Shown: one piece after another, positions 26,372-36,200 of the stretch
Layout: each line of letters begins with the position of its first letter
Position numbering within the stretch: position 1 is the stretch's first letter
Assembly: GCA_002382805.1 (NCBI GenBank)
Contig: DGAD01000007.1
Coordinates: forward strand, 1-64,000
Reading direction: 5' to 3'
Length of the DNA: 64,000 bases
From: Clostridiales bacterium UBA4039
GTDB lineage: Bacteria; Bacillota; Clostridia; Lachnospirales; Vallitaleaceae
The notes under the pieces: model-generated
The model's database searches: none
The model's input: only the letters and a program-made list of their open reading frames with translations
What the model was told of the DNA's origin: nothing
Position numbers and translations under genes: made by a program

Positions 26372-27721
26372 ATGAAAGGTTTTGCAAAAAAAATAACGGG
26401 GATTTTTTTGATATTTACACTTATGACATCGTTGACAGCGTGTGGTGGAAATACAACGGATAACGCTTCAAAGACTGAAGGATCCAATGACGCCAGTGTG
26501 GTTGAGGATACATCTAAAAATAATGAAAAGCAGTTAGATAGCGAAGAAGAAGTAACCTTGACACTTTGGAGTATTGCTACAGAAAGTGATGCATTTAATC
26601 CTGCATATACGAAAGCAATTGCAGATTATGAAGCAGCACATCCAGGGGTTAAGATTGTACATGAAACCTTTGAGAATGAATCCTATAAGACAAAAATCAA
26701 AACAGCAGTTGCTGCCAATGATTTGCCGGATATATTCTTTACATGGGGCGGAGGATTTTCTCAAGCATTTGTGGAAGCAGAGAAAGTCTTGGCTTTAGAT
26801 GAATACTATACGCAATTTTCAGATGAGTTGAATGTAGCAGCCCTTGGAAATGCAACGTATAACGAAAAAATTTATGGTTCAACATTTTCAACACCCATAT
26901 CGTTATTGTTTTATAATAAGAAAATGTTTGACGAACGTGGCTTAACAGCACCGACAACATTTGAAGAATGGAAAATGGTTAATCAAGCCTTTTTGGAGGA
27001 TGGAATTACACCTATTGGAATCAGTGTAAAAGATACATGGGTTCTTGCGATGACACACGATGCATTAACGCTAAAATCAGCAGGACCTGAAAAAGTGCAT
27101 AATGTATTAACAAAAACCAGTGGTACATATAATGACCCGGATTTTATTAATGCATCGGCAAGTTTGGTGGAGTTAATTGAAATGGGAGCTTTAATTGAGG
27201 GGGCTGCAGGTCTATCAAATGATGAAGCTAGCCAACTGTTCTATAATGGTACGGTACCGATGTATATCACTGGAAGTTGGATGGCAGGTTCAATCTATAC
27301 AGATGCTGAGACTCCAGAAGATTTTGATTTGGCACCTATTCCGGTTCTTAATGATGCCAATGCACAGATTACAGATTTTATGGGAGGAGCTTCGGATACA
27401 TTGATGGTTGCTGCATCGACTGAACATCCTGAGATTGCAGGTAATGCTGTGTTTGAATTAACAAGAAGTATTTCCAAATATGCATACCTTGATGGGGCTG
27501 GTGTCGCAGCGTGGAATGTTGATTATGATGAAAGCGAGATTAAACCGTTAGTTCAAAAAGTGGCAAAATATGCAACAAGTGCGACATCGTTTACATTATG
27601 GTTTGATACATTAATGGAAGCGAGTGATGCAGGAGAATACTTGGCATTGTTGCAAGAATTATATATTGGAAACTTAACTCCGGAAGAATTTGCACAAGCT
27701 ATGGAAGAACAGCTGGAATAA
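26372..27721 (+). CDS. Sugar ABC transporter, substrate-binding lipoprotein
   Basis: A 449-residue extracellular lipoprotein that captures a carbohydrate for the two permeases downstream. The signal peptide ends in the lipobox LTAC with Cys24; a Ser/Asp/Glu-rich linker follows and the mature domain (from ~55) has family 1 binding-protein features: VTLTLWSIATES, YEAAHPGVKIVHETFEN, DLPDIFFTWGGGF, LLFYNKKMFDERGL and a late GSWMAGSIY. GGAGG precedes ATG 26372. The YesMN-type two-component system just downstream is the probable regulator. No glycosidase is adjacent, and no ATPase gene is in the cluster, so a shared MsmK-type ATPase elsewhere is implied. Confidence 0.93.
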   Translation: MKGFAKKITGIFLIFTLMTSLTACGGNTTDNASKTEGSNDASVVEDTSKNNEKQLDSEEEVTLTLWSIATESDAFNPAYTKAIADYEAAHPGVKIVHETFENESYKTKIKTAVAANDLPDIFFTWGGGFSQAFVEAEKVLALDEYYTQFSDELNVAALGNATYNEKIYGSTFSTPISLLFYNKKMFDERGLTAPTTFEEWKMVNQAFLEDGITPIGISVKDTWVLAMTHDALTLKSAGPEKVHNVLTKTSGTYNDPDFINASASLVELIEMGALIEGAAGLSNDEASQLFYNGTVPMYITGSWMAGSIYTDAETPEDFDLAPIPVLNDANAQITDFMGGASDTLMVAASTEHPEIAGNAVFELTRSISKYAYLDGAGVAAWNVDYDESEIKPLVQKVAKYATSATSFTLWFDTLMEASDAGEYLALLQELYIGNLTPEEFAQAMEEQLE

Positions 27722-27764
27722 AAAATAGAAAGAACACGCAGAGAAAAAATTATGGAGGATAGAT

Positions 27765-28646
27765 ATGGACAAAGTTATGAAAAACAAAACAGCAATCCTA
27801 TTATTTATGTTACCTGCGACTGTTTTGTTTGTGGCAATTATCATTGTGCCAATCTTCATGTCCGGCTATTATAGCCTGCTTGATTGGGATGGTATGACAG
27901 AAGCGACATTTGTAGGACTTGACAACTATATAGATTTATTTACCAGCAAATCAGCAGGCTTTCCCAAAACCCTAAAAAATGCATTCGTTTTAGCAGGGCT
28001 TTCGGTTACGCTACAACTGGGGTTAGCGCTTGCCTTGGCCTTGACGTTGGCAAAAGGACGAAGGGGGGAACGGTTCTTTGTAACCGTTTTCTTTATTCCT
28101 GTCATGATATCCACCGTAGTTATTGGACAACTTTGGATGAAAATATATAATCCGCAATACGGACTTATTAATATGGCACTACGTTCTATGGGATTGGATG
28201 ATTGGACACGCACATGGCTAGGGGATCAAGATACAGCCCTATATGCGGTGTTCATCCCTTTGCTGTGGCAATATGTGGGTTATCATATGTTGCTTATGTA
28301 TGCAGGAATTAAATCCATACCAGTAAGCCTGCGAGAGGCAGCGAAGATTGATGGGGCAACAGATTATCAGATATCAAGATTTGTAACAATTCCACTTTTA
28401 AAACCTGTGCTTCAAGTCTGTGTGATTTTTGCTGTGGTAGGTTCTCTCAAAGCCTTTGATATGATTTATGTGTTGACCAACGGGGGACCGGCACATGCAA
28501 GTGAAGTGCCAAGTACCCTCATGGTATCTAGAATTTTTCTGAGGAATCAATATGGATTTGGTAGTGCGATTGCAATAATGATTATCTTTTTATGTTTCTT
28601 TTTTGCGATTCTGATAAAAAAAGTGTTCAAAACGGAGGTGGATTAG
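27765..28646 (+). CDS. Sugar ABC transporter permease, MalF/UgpA type
   Basis: The first of two inner-membrane permeases of a CUT1-type carbohydrate importer; 293 residues, six spans. The ATPase-contact EAA loop is REAAKIDGATDYQISRFVTI PL near residue 190-212, ending with LLKP. It begins at ATG 27765 after GGAGG, 43 bases behind the binding-protein gene, and the next permease follows with one base between them. Specificity cannot be inferred from the permease. Confidence 0.93.
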   Translation: MDKVMKNKTAILLFMLPATVLFVAIIIVPIFMSGYYSLLDWDGMTEATFVGLDNYIDLFTSKSAGFPKTLKNAFVLAGLSVTLQLGLALALALTLAKGRRGERFFVTVFFIPVMISTVVIGQLWMKIYNPQYGLINMALRSMGLDDWTRTWLGDQDTALYAVFIPLLWQYVGYHMLLMYAGIKSIPVSLREAAKIDGATDYQISRFVTIPLLKPVLQVCVIFAVVGSLKAFDMIYVLTNGGPAHASEVPSTLMVSRIFLRNQYGFGSAIAIMIIFLCFFFAILIKKVFKTEVD

Positions 28647-28647
28647 C

Positions 28648-29481
28648 ATGAAAAAAGAAAATAAAATCGGTAAAAGTATCGTTTTTATATTGCTATGTTT
28701 TTGGGCACTCGTCCAGTTGTTTCCTCTGTATTGGATGTTTACCTTTTCATTAAAATCCAATAACGAGATCTTTGGTGAAAATGTCATTGGACTTCCGAAG
28801 CAGTGGCTATGGGAAAACTATACGGCTGCGTTGACAACCGGGAACATGGCGGTTTATTTTCTTAATAGCTTCATTGTAACGGCAGGAACGATTGCACTAA
28901 CCATTGTCGCAGCATTAACGGCAACATATGCTTTGGAGCGTATGGTCTGGAGAGGTCGAAAGCTGGCCAATAATATATTTATGTTAGGTTTAACCGTTCC
29001 GATACATGCAGCCATCCTCCCCGTGTTTATTATGTTAAGGAATTTAAAGATGACCAATTCCTATCAAGCACTGATTATTCCTTATTCAGCCTTTGCCCTT
29101 GCGATGGCAATTTTAATAAGCAGTAGTTTTATACGGGGTATCCCCAAAGAACTTGAAGAAGCAGCATGTATTGACGGAGCCAATGTATATGGGATTTTTT
29201 GGCATATTATACTTCCGCTGATGCGTCCGGCGTTATCGACCATTGGTATTTTTGTTTTTTTACAAGCTTGGAATGAATTGATGTTTGCAGTTATTTTTAT
29301 CAGCGACTCAAAGTATCGTACCTTGTCGGTAGGGATTCAAAACCTTTCCGGTTCTTATACCACAGAATGGGGACCGATTGGAGCGGCCCTAGTTATTGCA
29401 ACATTTCCTGTACTTATTTTATATGCTTTTATGGGAAAGAAAATACAAGAAAGTTTGTTGATTGGTGCTGTTAAAGGGTAG
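28648..29481 (+). CDS. Sugar ABC transporter permease, MalG/UgpE type
   Basis: The second permease, 277 residues with six spans. The EAA loop reads LEEAACIDGANVYGIFWHII near residues 170-190 and is followed by LPLMRPAL. The opening ALVQLFPLYWMFTFSLK is usual for MalG-like subunits. Its ribosome site (GGAGGTGG) is inside the end of the upstream permease gene. No ATP-binding subunit gene follows; the next gene is the histidine kinase. Confidence 0.93.
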   Translation: MKKENKIGKSIVFILLCFWALVQLFPLYWMFTFSLKSNNEIFGENVIGLPKQWLWENYTAALTTGNMAVYFLNSFIVTAGTIALTIVAALTATYALERMVWRGRKLANNIFMLGLTVPIHAAILPVFIMLRNLKMTNSYQALIIPYSAFALAMAILISSSFIRGIPKELEEAACIDGANVYGIFWHIILPLMRPALSTIGIFVFLQAWNELMFAVIFISDSKYRTLSVGIQNLSGSYTTEWGPIGAALVIATFPVLILYAFMGKKIQESLLIGAVKG

Positions 29482-29566
29482 AAAGGTATCGTATACGGAA
29501 TTTCAACCATAGTTATAAAAAGAAAACTGTGATAAAATAAAAAGAAAATGCAAGCAGGTGATAAAA

Positions 29567-31309
29567 ATGATAAAACGACTAAAAGAGCAATTTAACGATT
29601 TAAACTTAGACAAAAAAGTTAAATATCTTTTTATCGTCATTATTTTTATGTACTTGCTTGTTTTTTATGGGATTTATGCTTTTATTATTCAAAAAAGCAT
29701 GATTGATTATACAGTAGAAAGCAATATGAATACCCTAAAATCTATTGGGAACAACTTAAATGCTGAGATTGAAAGCATTGATAATATGAGTCAACTTATT
29801 ATGACCGATAAAGAAGTGGTGGCTTTTTTAAAAGCAGAAGAAGATGATTTTTACATTCAACAAGAAGCGGTACGTGCCATTTATGATACCATGAATATTT
29901 TTAATCACGTATCTTCCGTTTTTGTATTTCAAGAAGATTATGACTATGTATCCTCAGGTATTGGAGTTACATATATAGATATTGATAATTTTGAAGAATT
30001 GATGAAAAAAGTACGTCCCAAAGCAGGTGGCTATCACTTGGCGGTTAATGCGGATGGGGCTGTGCAACGCGACATTCAATGGCCAGTGGTTTCGCTGGTT
30101 CGTACGATTAACGACTTAGAGACACAAAAACCTATTGGGACGATTATGATCAATCTATCCATTGACATGCTGGATAATACATATCGCAATATGACGTCAG
30201 ATAATAAATCCTTTTGTTTTTTTGATATCGACGGCATGGCGTTAACCAAACATAACTATCATGAAGCATTAGAACAAGTTGAATATACAGGTGAAAAATA
30301 TTATCAAATCACATTAAAAAATGAAGGAATCGTCTCTTATCAACTTATAGAAAAGACGCCTTTTATTTTAAAATCTTTTGAAAAAATAAACTTTACACAA
30401 GTCTTGACAAAAGAAGCAGGAAAAATCCTTGCCCTTGTATTTATTGTATCTGCGTTTGTAATGGTAAACATAGGTCTCTTTATTACACGCTATATTACCC
30501 ACCCAATACAGCGATTAGCAGGAGCAATGAAATCGGTGAATACAGGATGGCTGCGGCGTGTCAGCCTTCCGCTTGCCCACGATGAAATCGGATATTTAAA
30601 AGATAGTTATAATGACATGCTCGTTGAAATCAACAAATTAATTCACGAACTCATTGAAAAAGAAAAATCTGTTCAGCAAGCGGAGTTGGATGTATTACAA
30701 GAACAGATTAAACCCCACTTTTTATATAACACATTAGATACAATTGCCTATCTAGCGTTGACACAACCGTCGGAGCAAGTATATGAAGCCATAGATACCT
30801 TGGGAAAGTTTTATCGAAAGTTTTTAAGTCGTGGCAGTCGGGCCATTACAATTAAAGACGAGGTAGGGATTGTTAAGGATTACTTGACGTTGCAAAGACT
30901 ACGTTATGGCGATATTTTTGATGATGTATATGAGGTGGATGCAGCATTGGAAAATATTCGTGTGCCTAAACTAATTTTACAGCCACTTGTTGAAAATAGT
31001 CTCTATCATGGTGTTCGCCTAAAAGGAGAAAAATGTATTATTAAAATACAGGTATTTGAAGAAAATGAAAACATACACCTTGTTATTTTTGACAGTGGTG
31101 TCGGTATGAGTACACAGCGCATTGCTCAAATAATGGAAGATAGTAATCAAAAAAGTTTTGGGTTTAAGGGGACCATGGAGAGAATCCAATATTTTTATAA
31201 TCAAAAGGATGTGGTTGAGATTACAAGTCGTGTTGGAGAATTTACAAAGGTTGATATTATAATTCCAAAAGGAGGTGTGCAAGTAGATGTATCGAGTGAT
31301 GATTATTGA
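29567..31309 (+). CDS. YesM-type sensor histidine kinase
   Basis: A 580-residue membrane kinase. Two spans (about 20-42 and 285-308) bracket a ~240-residue extracytoplasmic Cache-like sensor; HAMP follows (TRYITHPIQRLAGAMKS), then a LytS/YesM-type kinase core with phospho-His in EQIKPHFLYNTLDTI (near residue 385) and ATP-site motifs PLVENSLYHG and FDSGVGM. Start ATG 29567 lies 6 bases after AGGTG; a GTG at 29558 is part of that site. It overlaps the regulator gene by 23 bases. The pair probably senses the sugar (perhaps via the binding lipoprotein) and controls the importer. Confidence 0.92.
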   Translation: MIKRLKEQFNDLNLDKKVKYLFIVIIFMYLLVFYGIYAFIIQKSMIDYTVESNMNTLKSIGNNLNAEIESIDNMSQLIMTDKEVVAFLKAEEDDFYIQQEAVRAIYDTMNIFNHVSSVFVFQEDYDYVSSGIGVTYIDIDNFEELMKKVRPKAGGYHLAVNADGAVQRDIQWPVVSLVRTINDLETQKPIGTIMINLSIDMLDNTYRNMTSDNKSFCFFDIDGMALTKHNYHEALEQVEYTGEKYYQITLKNEGIVSYQLIEKTPFILKSFEKINFTQVLTKEAGKILALVFIVSAFVMVNIGLFITRYITHPIQRLAGAMKSVNTGWLRRVSLPLAHDEIGYLKDSYNDMLVEINKLIHELIEKEKSVQQAELDVLQEQIKPHFLYNTLDTIAYLALTQPSEQVYEAIDTLGKFYRKFLSRGSRAITIKDEVGIVKDYLTLQRLRYGDIFDDVYEVDAALENIRVPKLILQPLVENSLYHGVRLKGEKCIIKIQVFEENENIHLVIFDSGVGMSTQRIAQIMEDSNQKSFGFKGTMERIQYFYNQKDVVEITSRVGEFTKVDIIIPKGGVQVDVSSDDY

Positions 31310-32084
31310 TGATGAAGTCAAAATAAAAAAATTGTTAAAGCTAACGATAAAGTGGGAAATGTTAGGATTTGAAGTTGTCGGAGAAGCTTCTAGTGGTATA
31401 GAAGCAATTAACATCATTGATGAGCTTAACCCAGAGGTTTTGTTTGTGGATATTCGTATGCCGTTTATGGATGGCATTGAATTTGCAAAACTTGCTATTG
31501 AACGTTATCCGTACTTAAAAATTGTTATGCTAACAGCATTTAACGATTTTGATTATGCGAGAGAATGTATAGGAATCGGTGTTGCAAAATACTTGCTTAA
31601 ACCAATCAATAAAACAGAGATTAATGATGCGTTGATTCATATAAAGAAAGAATTGGATCGTCAAGAAGTGCATAAAGCATATGAACGTCTTGAGGAGATT
31701 AATGTTTCTTCAATGGGAAAAGTTCGTGAATATATTATTCAACATTATAATGAACCAGAGATAAATCTAACCTCGATTGCATTAAAATTTGGATTTAATC
31801 CAAGTTACTTAAGTCGAGCGTTCAAAGAAGAGGTCGGTGTTGCTTTTACAGATTTTTTAAATGGATGCCGTATGGAATATGCCATCAGCTTGTCAAAAGA
31901 GAATCAATATATGTATCAAGTAGCAGAACAAGTCGGAATACCGGATCCCAACTATTTTGGAAAATGCTTTAAAAAGTATACAGGGCAAAATTTTTCAGAG
32001 TATGCAAAAAAACATAGGCTATGTAAGGATTTTATCAAAATCAATAAAAGTTGTGGAAATTTTAACTTTTTTAAGGTAGAATAG
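31287..32084 (+). CDS. YesN-type AraC-family response regulator
   Basis: A 265-residue regulator: receiver at 1-120 with DDE at 7-9, phosphoacceptor in VLFVDIRMPFMDG (about D54) and K in YLLKPIN; then two AraC-type helix-turn-helix motifs (about 165-255: LTSIALKFGFNPSYLSRAFK and QVAEQVGIPDPNYFGKCFKK). It is at the short end for YesN proteins, lacking the long central region found in many relatives. AAAGGAGG lies within the kinase gene, 10 bases before ATG 31287. Probable target: the sugar importer genes upstream. Confidence 0.92.
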   Translation: MYRVMIIDDEVKIKKLLKLTIKWEMLGFEVVGEASSGIEAINIIDELNPEVLFVDIRMPFMDGIEFAKLAIERYPYLKIVMLTAFNDFDYARECIGIGVAKYLLKPINKTEINDALIHIKKELDRQEVHKAYERLEEINVSSMGKVREYIIQHYNEPEINLTSIALKFGFNPSYLSRAFKEEVGVAFTDFLNGCRMEYAISLSKENQYMYQVAEQVGIPDPNYFGKCFKKYTGQNFSEYAKKHRLCKDFIKINKSCGNFNFFKVE

Positions 32085-32118
32085 GGGGGGGAGATTATTT
32101 TGTTTAGGAAGAGTTAAA

Positions 32119-32529
32119 ATGCGAATTGATATAAAAAGTAAAAAATTCAGATGGTTTGTAGGTATTGCTGTCCCAATAATTGTGCTGGGACTAGCTGCAT
32201 TTTTATATGTATATGGAAATCCAGTACCTTGTTACTTTCGCAGGTGGACGGGAATTAACTGTCCAGGGTGTGGTAGCGGGCGTGCTGCCTTTGACATTGT
32301 GCATTTTCGCTTTTTAGAAGCGATGGGACACAATATTATGTTTGTGATTTTGATGCCGTTTGCGGCATACTATTTGTTAAAAATATATTTATTTATTATT
32401 ATTGGAAGAGATGTTTTACCGTTTTTTAACTTTTCATATAGACAAATGCGAGTTATTTTTATTATTATTGTAGCATTTTTTATTTTAAGAAATATACCGG
32501 TAAAACCATTTAATCTATTATCACAATAA
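32119..32529 (+). CDS. DUF2752 small membrane protein
   Basis: A 136-residue protein with three hydrophobic segments (about 11-34, 72-96, 112-128). The family mark is the cysteine-rich segment CYFRRWTGINCPGCGSGRA near residues 38-56 between spans one and two, which resembles a metal or disulfide site. Function is unknown. It begins after AGGAAGAG, 35 bases behind the YesN gene, and is followed by a zinc-ribbon/CD225 protein 50 bases on; DUF2752 and CD225 genes often neighbour each other in Gram-positives, to my recollection. Confidence 0.82.
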   Translation: MRIDIKSKKFRWFVGIAVPIIVLGLAAFLYVYGNPVPCYFRRWTGINCPGCGSGRAAFDIVHFRFLEAMGHNIMFVILMPFAAYYLLKIYLFIIIGRDVLPFFNFSYRQMRVIFIIIVAFFILRNIPVKPFNLLSQ

Positions 32530-32578
32530 TGATGAAGATTTAAGACTTCATCAGGAAATTATGTCAGGAGGATGAGTC

Positions 32579-33094
32579 ATGTATTGTACAAAATGTGGAG
32601 CCCCCCTCAATGAAGATGCAAAATTTTGCACTGAATGTGGAGCAGCAATGGAGACAGAAGAAAAAGTAGAAGAAGCAGTAGAAGAAGTAGCAGAAGACGC
32701 GGCGCAAGCCGAGGTAAAAGAAGAAACAGAAGAAGCGGCTAAGTCAGAGGAAGCACAAGCACAAGAATCACCAGTGCAAGAGCAACAAGTCGATGCACCA
32801 CAGACCCCACCACAACCTGCATACACGCAAACCCCACCACAAGGTAGTGTGAATGTGAATACAACGCCATTTTTAGTATGGTCAATCATTAACCTAGTCC
32901 TTTGTTGTTTTCCAATAGGAATTGTAGGTTTAGTATTTACACTAAATGCAGGAAAAGCAACAGATCAAGCGGCAGCGGACGAGGCGCTTAAAAAAGCAAA
33001 AACCTTCAACTTGATTGGAACAATAACAGGAGCAGTTATCTTCTTAGTATATATCCTTATAATTGCAGGTAGCGTTTTATCAATGGGATATTAA
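32579..33094 (+). CDS. Zinc-ribbon protein with CD225/dispanin-like membrane domain
   Basis: A 171-residue protein. Residues 1-25 are a zinc ribbon with two Cys pairs (MYCTKCGAPL and FCTECGA). A long Glu/Ala/Gln-rich disordered linker runs to about 100. The C-terminal ~75 residues form a CD225/dispanin-type domain: LVWSIINLVLCCFPIGIVGL, a short polar loop (KATDQAAADEALKKAKTFN) and a second hydrophobic helix. The ribosome site is AGGAGG before ATG 32579. Role unknown; CD225 proteins remodel or sense membranes in eukaryotes, but this should not be transferred to bacteria without evidence. Confidence 0.85.
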   Translation: MYCTKCGAPLNEDAKFCTECGAAMETEEKVEEAVEEVAEDAAQAEVKEETEEAAKSEEAQAQESPVQEQQVDAPQTPPQPAYTQTPPQGSVNVNTTPFLVWSIINLVLCCFPIGIVGLVFTLNAGKATDQAAADEALKKAKTFNLIGTITGAVIFLVYILIIAGSVLSMGY

Positions 33095-33103
33095 GAAGCT
33101 TAG

Positions 33104-33134
33104 AAAAAAGGTGCTAAATATAGTGCCTTTTTTT
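33104..33134 (+). terminator. Terminator after the zinc-ribbon gene
   Basis: A stem of up to 13 pairs with two G-U pairs around AAATA, starting with an A-run at 33104 and ending with seven Ts at 33128-33134. Confidence 0.7.
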
Positions 33135-33146
33135 CATTTTAGCCTT

Positions 33147-33172
33147 TAGAGTTGATAAGCTTTGTCCGATAA
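33147..33172 (+). promoter_or_regulatory. Possible sigma-28-like promoter of the giant surface-protein operon
   Basis: TCCGATAA (33165-33172) matches the flagellar -10 at 7 of 8 places; TAGAGTTG (33147-33154) matches TAAAGTTT at 6 of 8, with a 10-base spacer (11 is usual). No good sigma-A promoter is seen in the 155-base gap. Confidence 0.3.
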
Positions 33173-33249
33173 ATATAGAGAGTGGATGAGTCTGCGATTT
33201 TTTATACATGGGTTTGACCCTTAAATCACTAAAAAAAAAGAGGTGCATA

Positions 33250-36200
33250 ATGATGAAGAGTAAGCGAAAACAACCAGTATATAGAGGAATTAGTCTGATC
33301 ATGTCAGTGGTGCTGATAGCATCGTTTTTTTATATTCAAACATTTGAAATGAAAGCGGCAGAGGAACCTTTATTAATATGGGAACGTAGCCGAACGATGG
33401 ATATTAATTTTAATCAAGGTAACAGCGTTCGAGGGTCTAACAACATGCTGTTTAGTTTTGATGTGACGGAGAATGGTCTCTATGAATTGGAATATTATCT
33501 AAAAAATGGAGAGCAGACGAAGATATATTTATATAAACAACTTGATAATATGACAGTATACTATGGGTTAAATGAAAAAAATAGTTCAGGTGATATCATA
33601 AGTAGACTAGGTAACCCTGGTGAAACAATAAATATGAACCAAGTGGATTATTCTGGTCTTGCTACATGGGTCAATATTGATAAACCGATAGTAAGCTTGC
33701 CGGGAAGTATCGCATCGACCACATCAAGTGCACTTGAATTTGATATAGAATATACACAAAGTGCAAGCGTTACAGGCTTTGCATTTGAATTAGGCAATGC
33801 TAATATCCCTAACCGACGTGTCATTGCAGATTGGGATCGCCCTAATAATACCATGTATATATGGTTTGATGGATATGTGGATGGAAATATTATGCCGATT
33901 CAATTAAGTGCTCCGGGAGAAGATGGCGTTGCGAAAGTTGATGAATTATATGTACTTAAGAATTTAGAAGAATTTGATATTCGCCCGGTAGACCCTCGTG
34001 ATGTTGAAGCGGTTATTGTTGAGTATGACGGAACAAACCCAGAAGAACAAGCAGGAAGATATCCGGGGATGGAGGTAACCTTTAAGCATCCAAAGACATG
34101 GAATACTTCGGATTGGAGTTATCAATATGATATATTTTCCCAAGAAGTGAATGCCAGTTTTTCAATGGAAGAGCTGACCAATTCTGACAAACTCTTAGAG
34201 TTTGAGATGGGATTAAATCAAGCGGGAGATACACAAGTCAGAGCTATTGCCTCTGGTGCGACAGCAGACTATCTCTATGATGATGCCGAAAAACGTTACA
34301 CAGTATATATGGCACAAGATATTAGTGATTTAGATAAGGTTGATGATAACATTGAAGGCCATGTCATTGAATGGCAAGACCTTGATAGCAGTAAGTTGTA
34401 TGAAGCAACATTTTCGGTGGGACTGAATGCTTTAATTAGCGGACAAGAACGCTATAGGACCGATTTTTTTGAGATGAATGCCTATACATATCTAGAGTAT
34501 AAAGTGGTTCGTGTTGATGATGAAGCCTATTTGGACATAAAGCCTTACTATGTAGAAAATGCGCAAAATATTTACTATAACATATTGTATGCAGATGAGA
34601 ACATACAAGGTCAGATTGAAAGCTTGACACTTTGGAGTAGCTATTATCCGACACAGACCACTGAAGAAAAAATTCGGATTGTTGTTGATGCACGTTGGAA
34701 TAGTAATTATAATTTTTATCAAGTAGAACCGGTATGGAAAGGATCCAAACTCGATAGTCAAGTGTTGAATTACCAGGCAAGTGATCATGAAGAATCGGGA
34801 TTGATTGCACCTAAGTTACCGGAGCTTATTGCGCCACGTGGGGATGATATTTCCGTGATTGGCTTAAGTGATAATGAACCTGCCAATGATTTGATTAAAT
34901 TTGACTTGCAATGGGTTGGCATGAATCGAGATCGTTGGATTTATAAGGCAATCTACTATGAAGTGCTTCTTGGTAAACAGTCTAAACTTGATTTGGAGAC
35001 GCCGGATGATATAGGCTACGATGTTTTTGCGATGTACAAAATCACGCAAAATATTGAGCAAGAGTATGAATTATGGAGAATAACAAGTGGAACCATGGCT
35101 TCCCATGACGCGAGCGACTTAGAACTTGTTGGTCGCTATGCTAATTTTGATGAAATTACCGGTGAAAATGGTGTCATGCTTAAAGATGCACAAGTATGGA
35201 CGCAAACCATTAAGACAGAGTATAAATATGATGAAACATTTGAACACTATGTCTACGATTTTGATTTTAATACAGGTCAGACACTTGACCTAGACTTAGA
35301 TGAACAAGAAGTTTATTACTTACGAATGCGGGCAATTGCTGAAATAGAAGATGGTCTAGCGCCGGACACATATATTTCTACAGACTACTCCATACCTAAA
35401 AGCATTACACTAAGTGAAACTGTACGCGAACTTCCTGAGATTGAACTTACACGAAATGAACCCCTTGTTGAAGAGGAAAAAGTTGGCGTATATCTTGAAT
35501 GGCAAGAGATTACAAAGCAAAATCCTCAAATACATGACTTCATTCGCCTTTTCCTTGATCCTCAGCGTGAAGAAAGTCAAGGAGAAATTAATATTACCCA
35601 AGATACTCAGATTCGATATAAAGTATTAATATCTCAATCAAGAGAAGCATTGCTATATGAGGGGACGTTTGATCCAAGTAACTATTCGCCGGAGATTCGC
35701 TTGGGAACAGCGACGGCAGATATTACAAACGAGCAGCTACAGATATTAAAGCAAACACAACCAGATGGAGTTTTATTATTTGATGTGCCGACCAACAGTA
35801 TAGGTTTGCTAGGCTTAGAGGAGAATAAGGTGTACTTTAGTCGAGTTATTACAACACTTGAAGTTACAGAGTCACCTACTCAAACCGCAGAATACTATAG
35901 TGAACCATCAGAAGTGATAAGTATTACAACACCAACGCTACCCCAAGAGCCGGATGAAGGGGACCTAGATCCGTTATCCCCCAATAATTTTGATGTTCGA
36001 TTCAAAGAAGACGACGAAGTTAAGTTGGAGACTGAGGTCACATGGAACTTACCGGATGGTATTGATATCGAAGGGGATTCCTTTGAGTTTGAGATTGTAG
36101 CTTTTGAGGAAGAAGGATTTCCGAATATAGAAGCTGCAACAGAAGTGCCGTTGATGGATGTATATACCCAGATGTTAAGTGCATCAGAGGAGCTTTCCGA

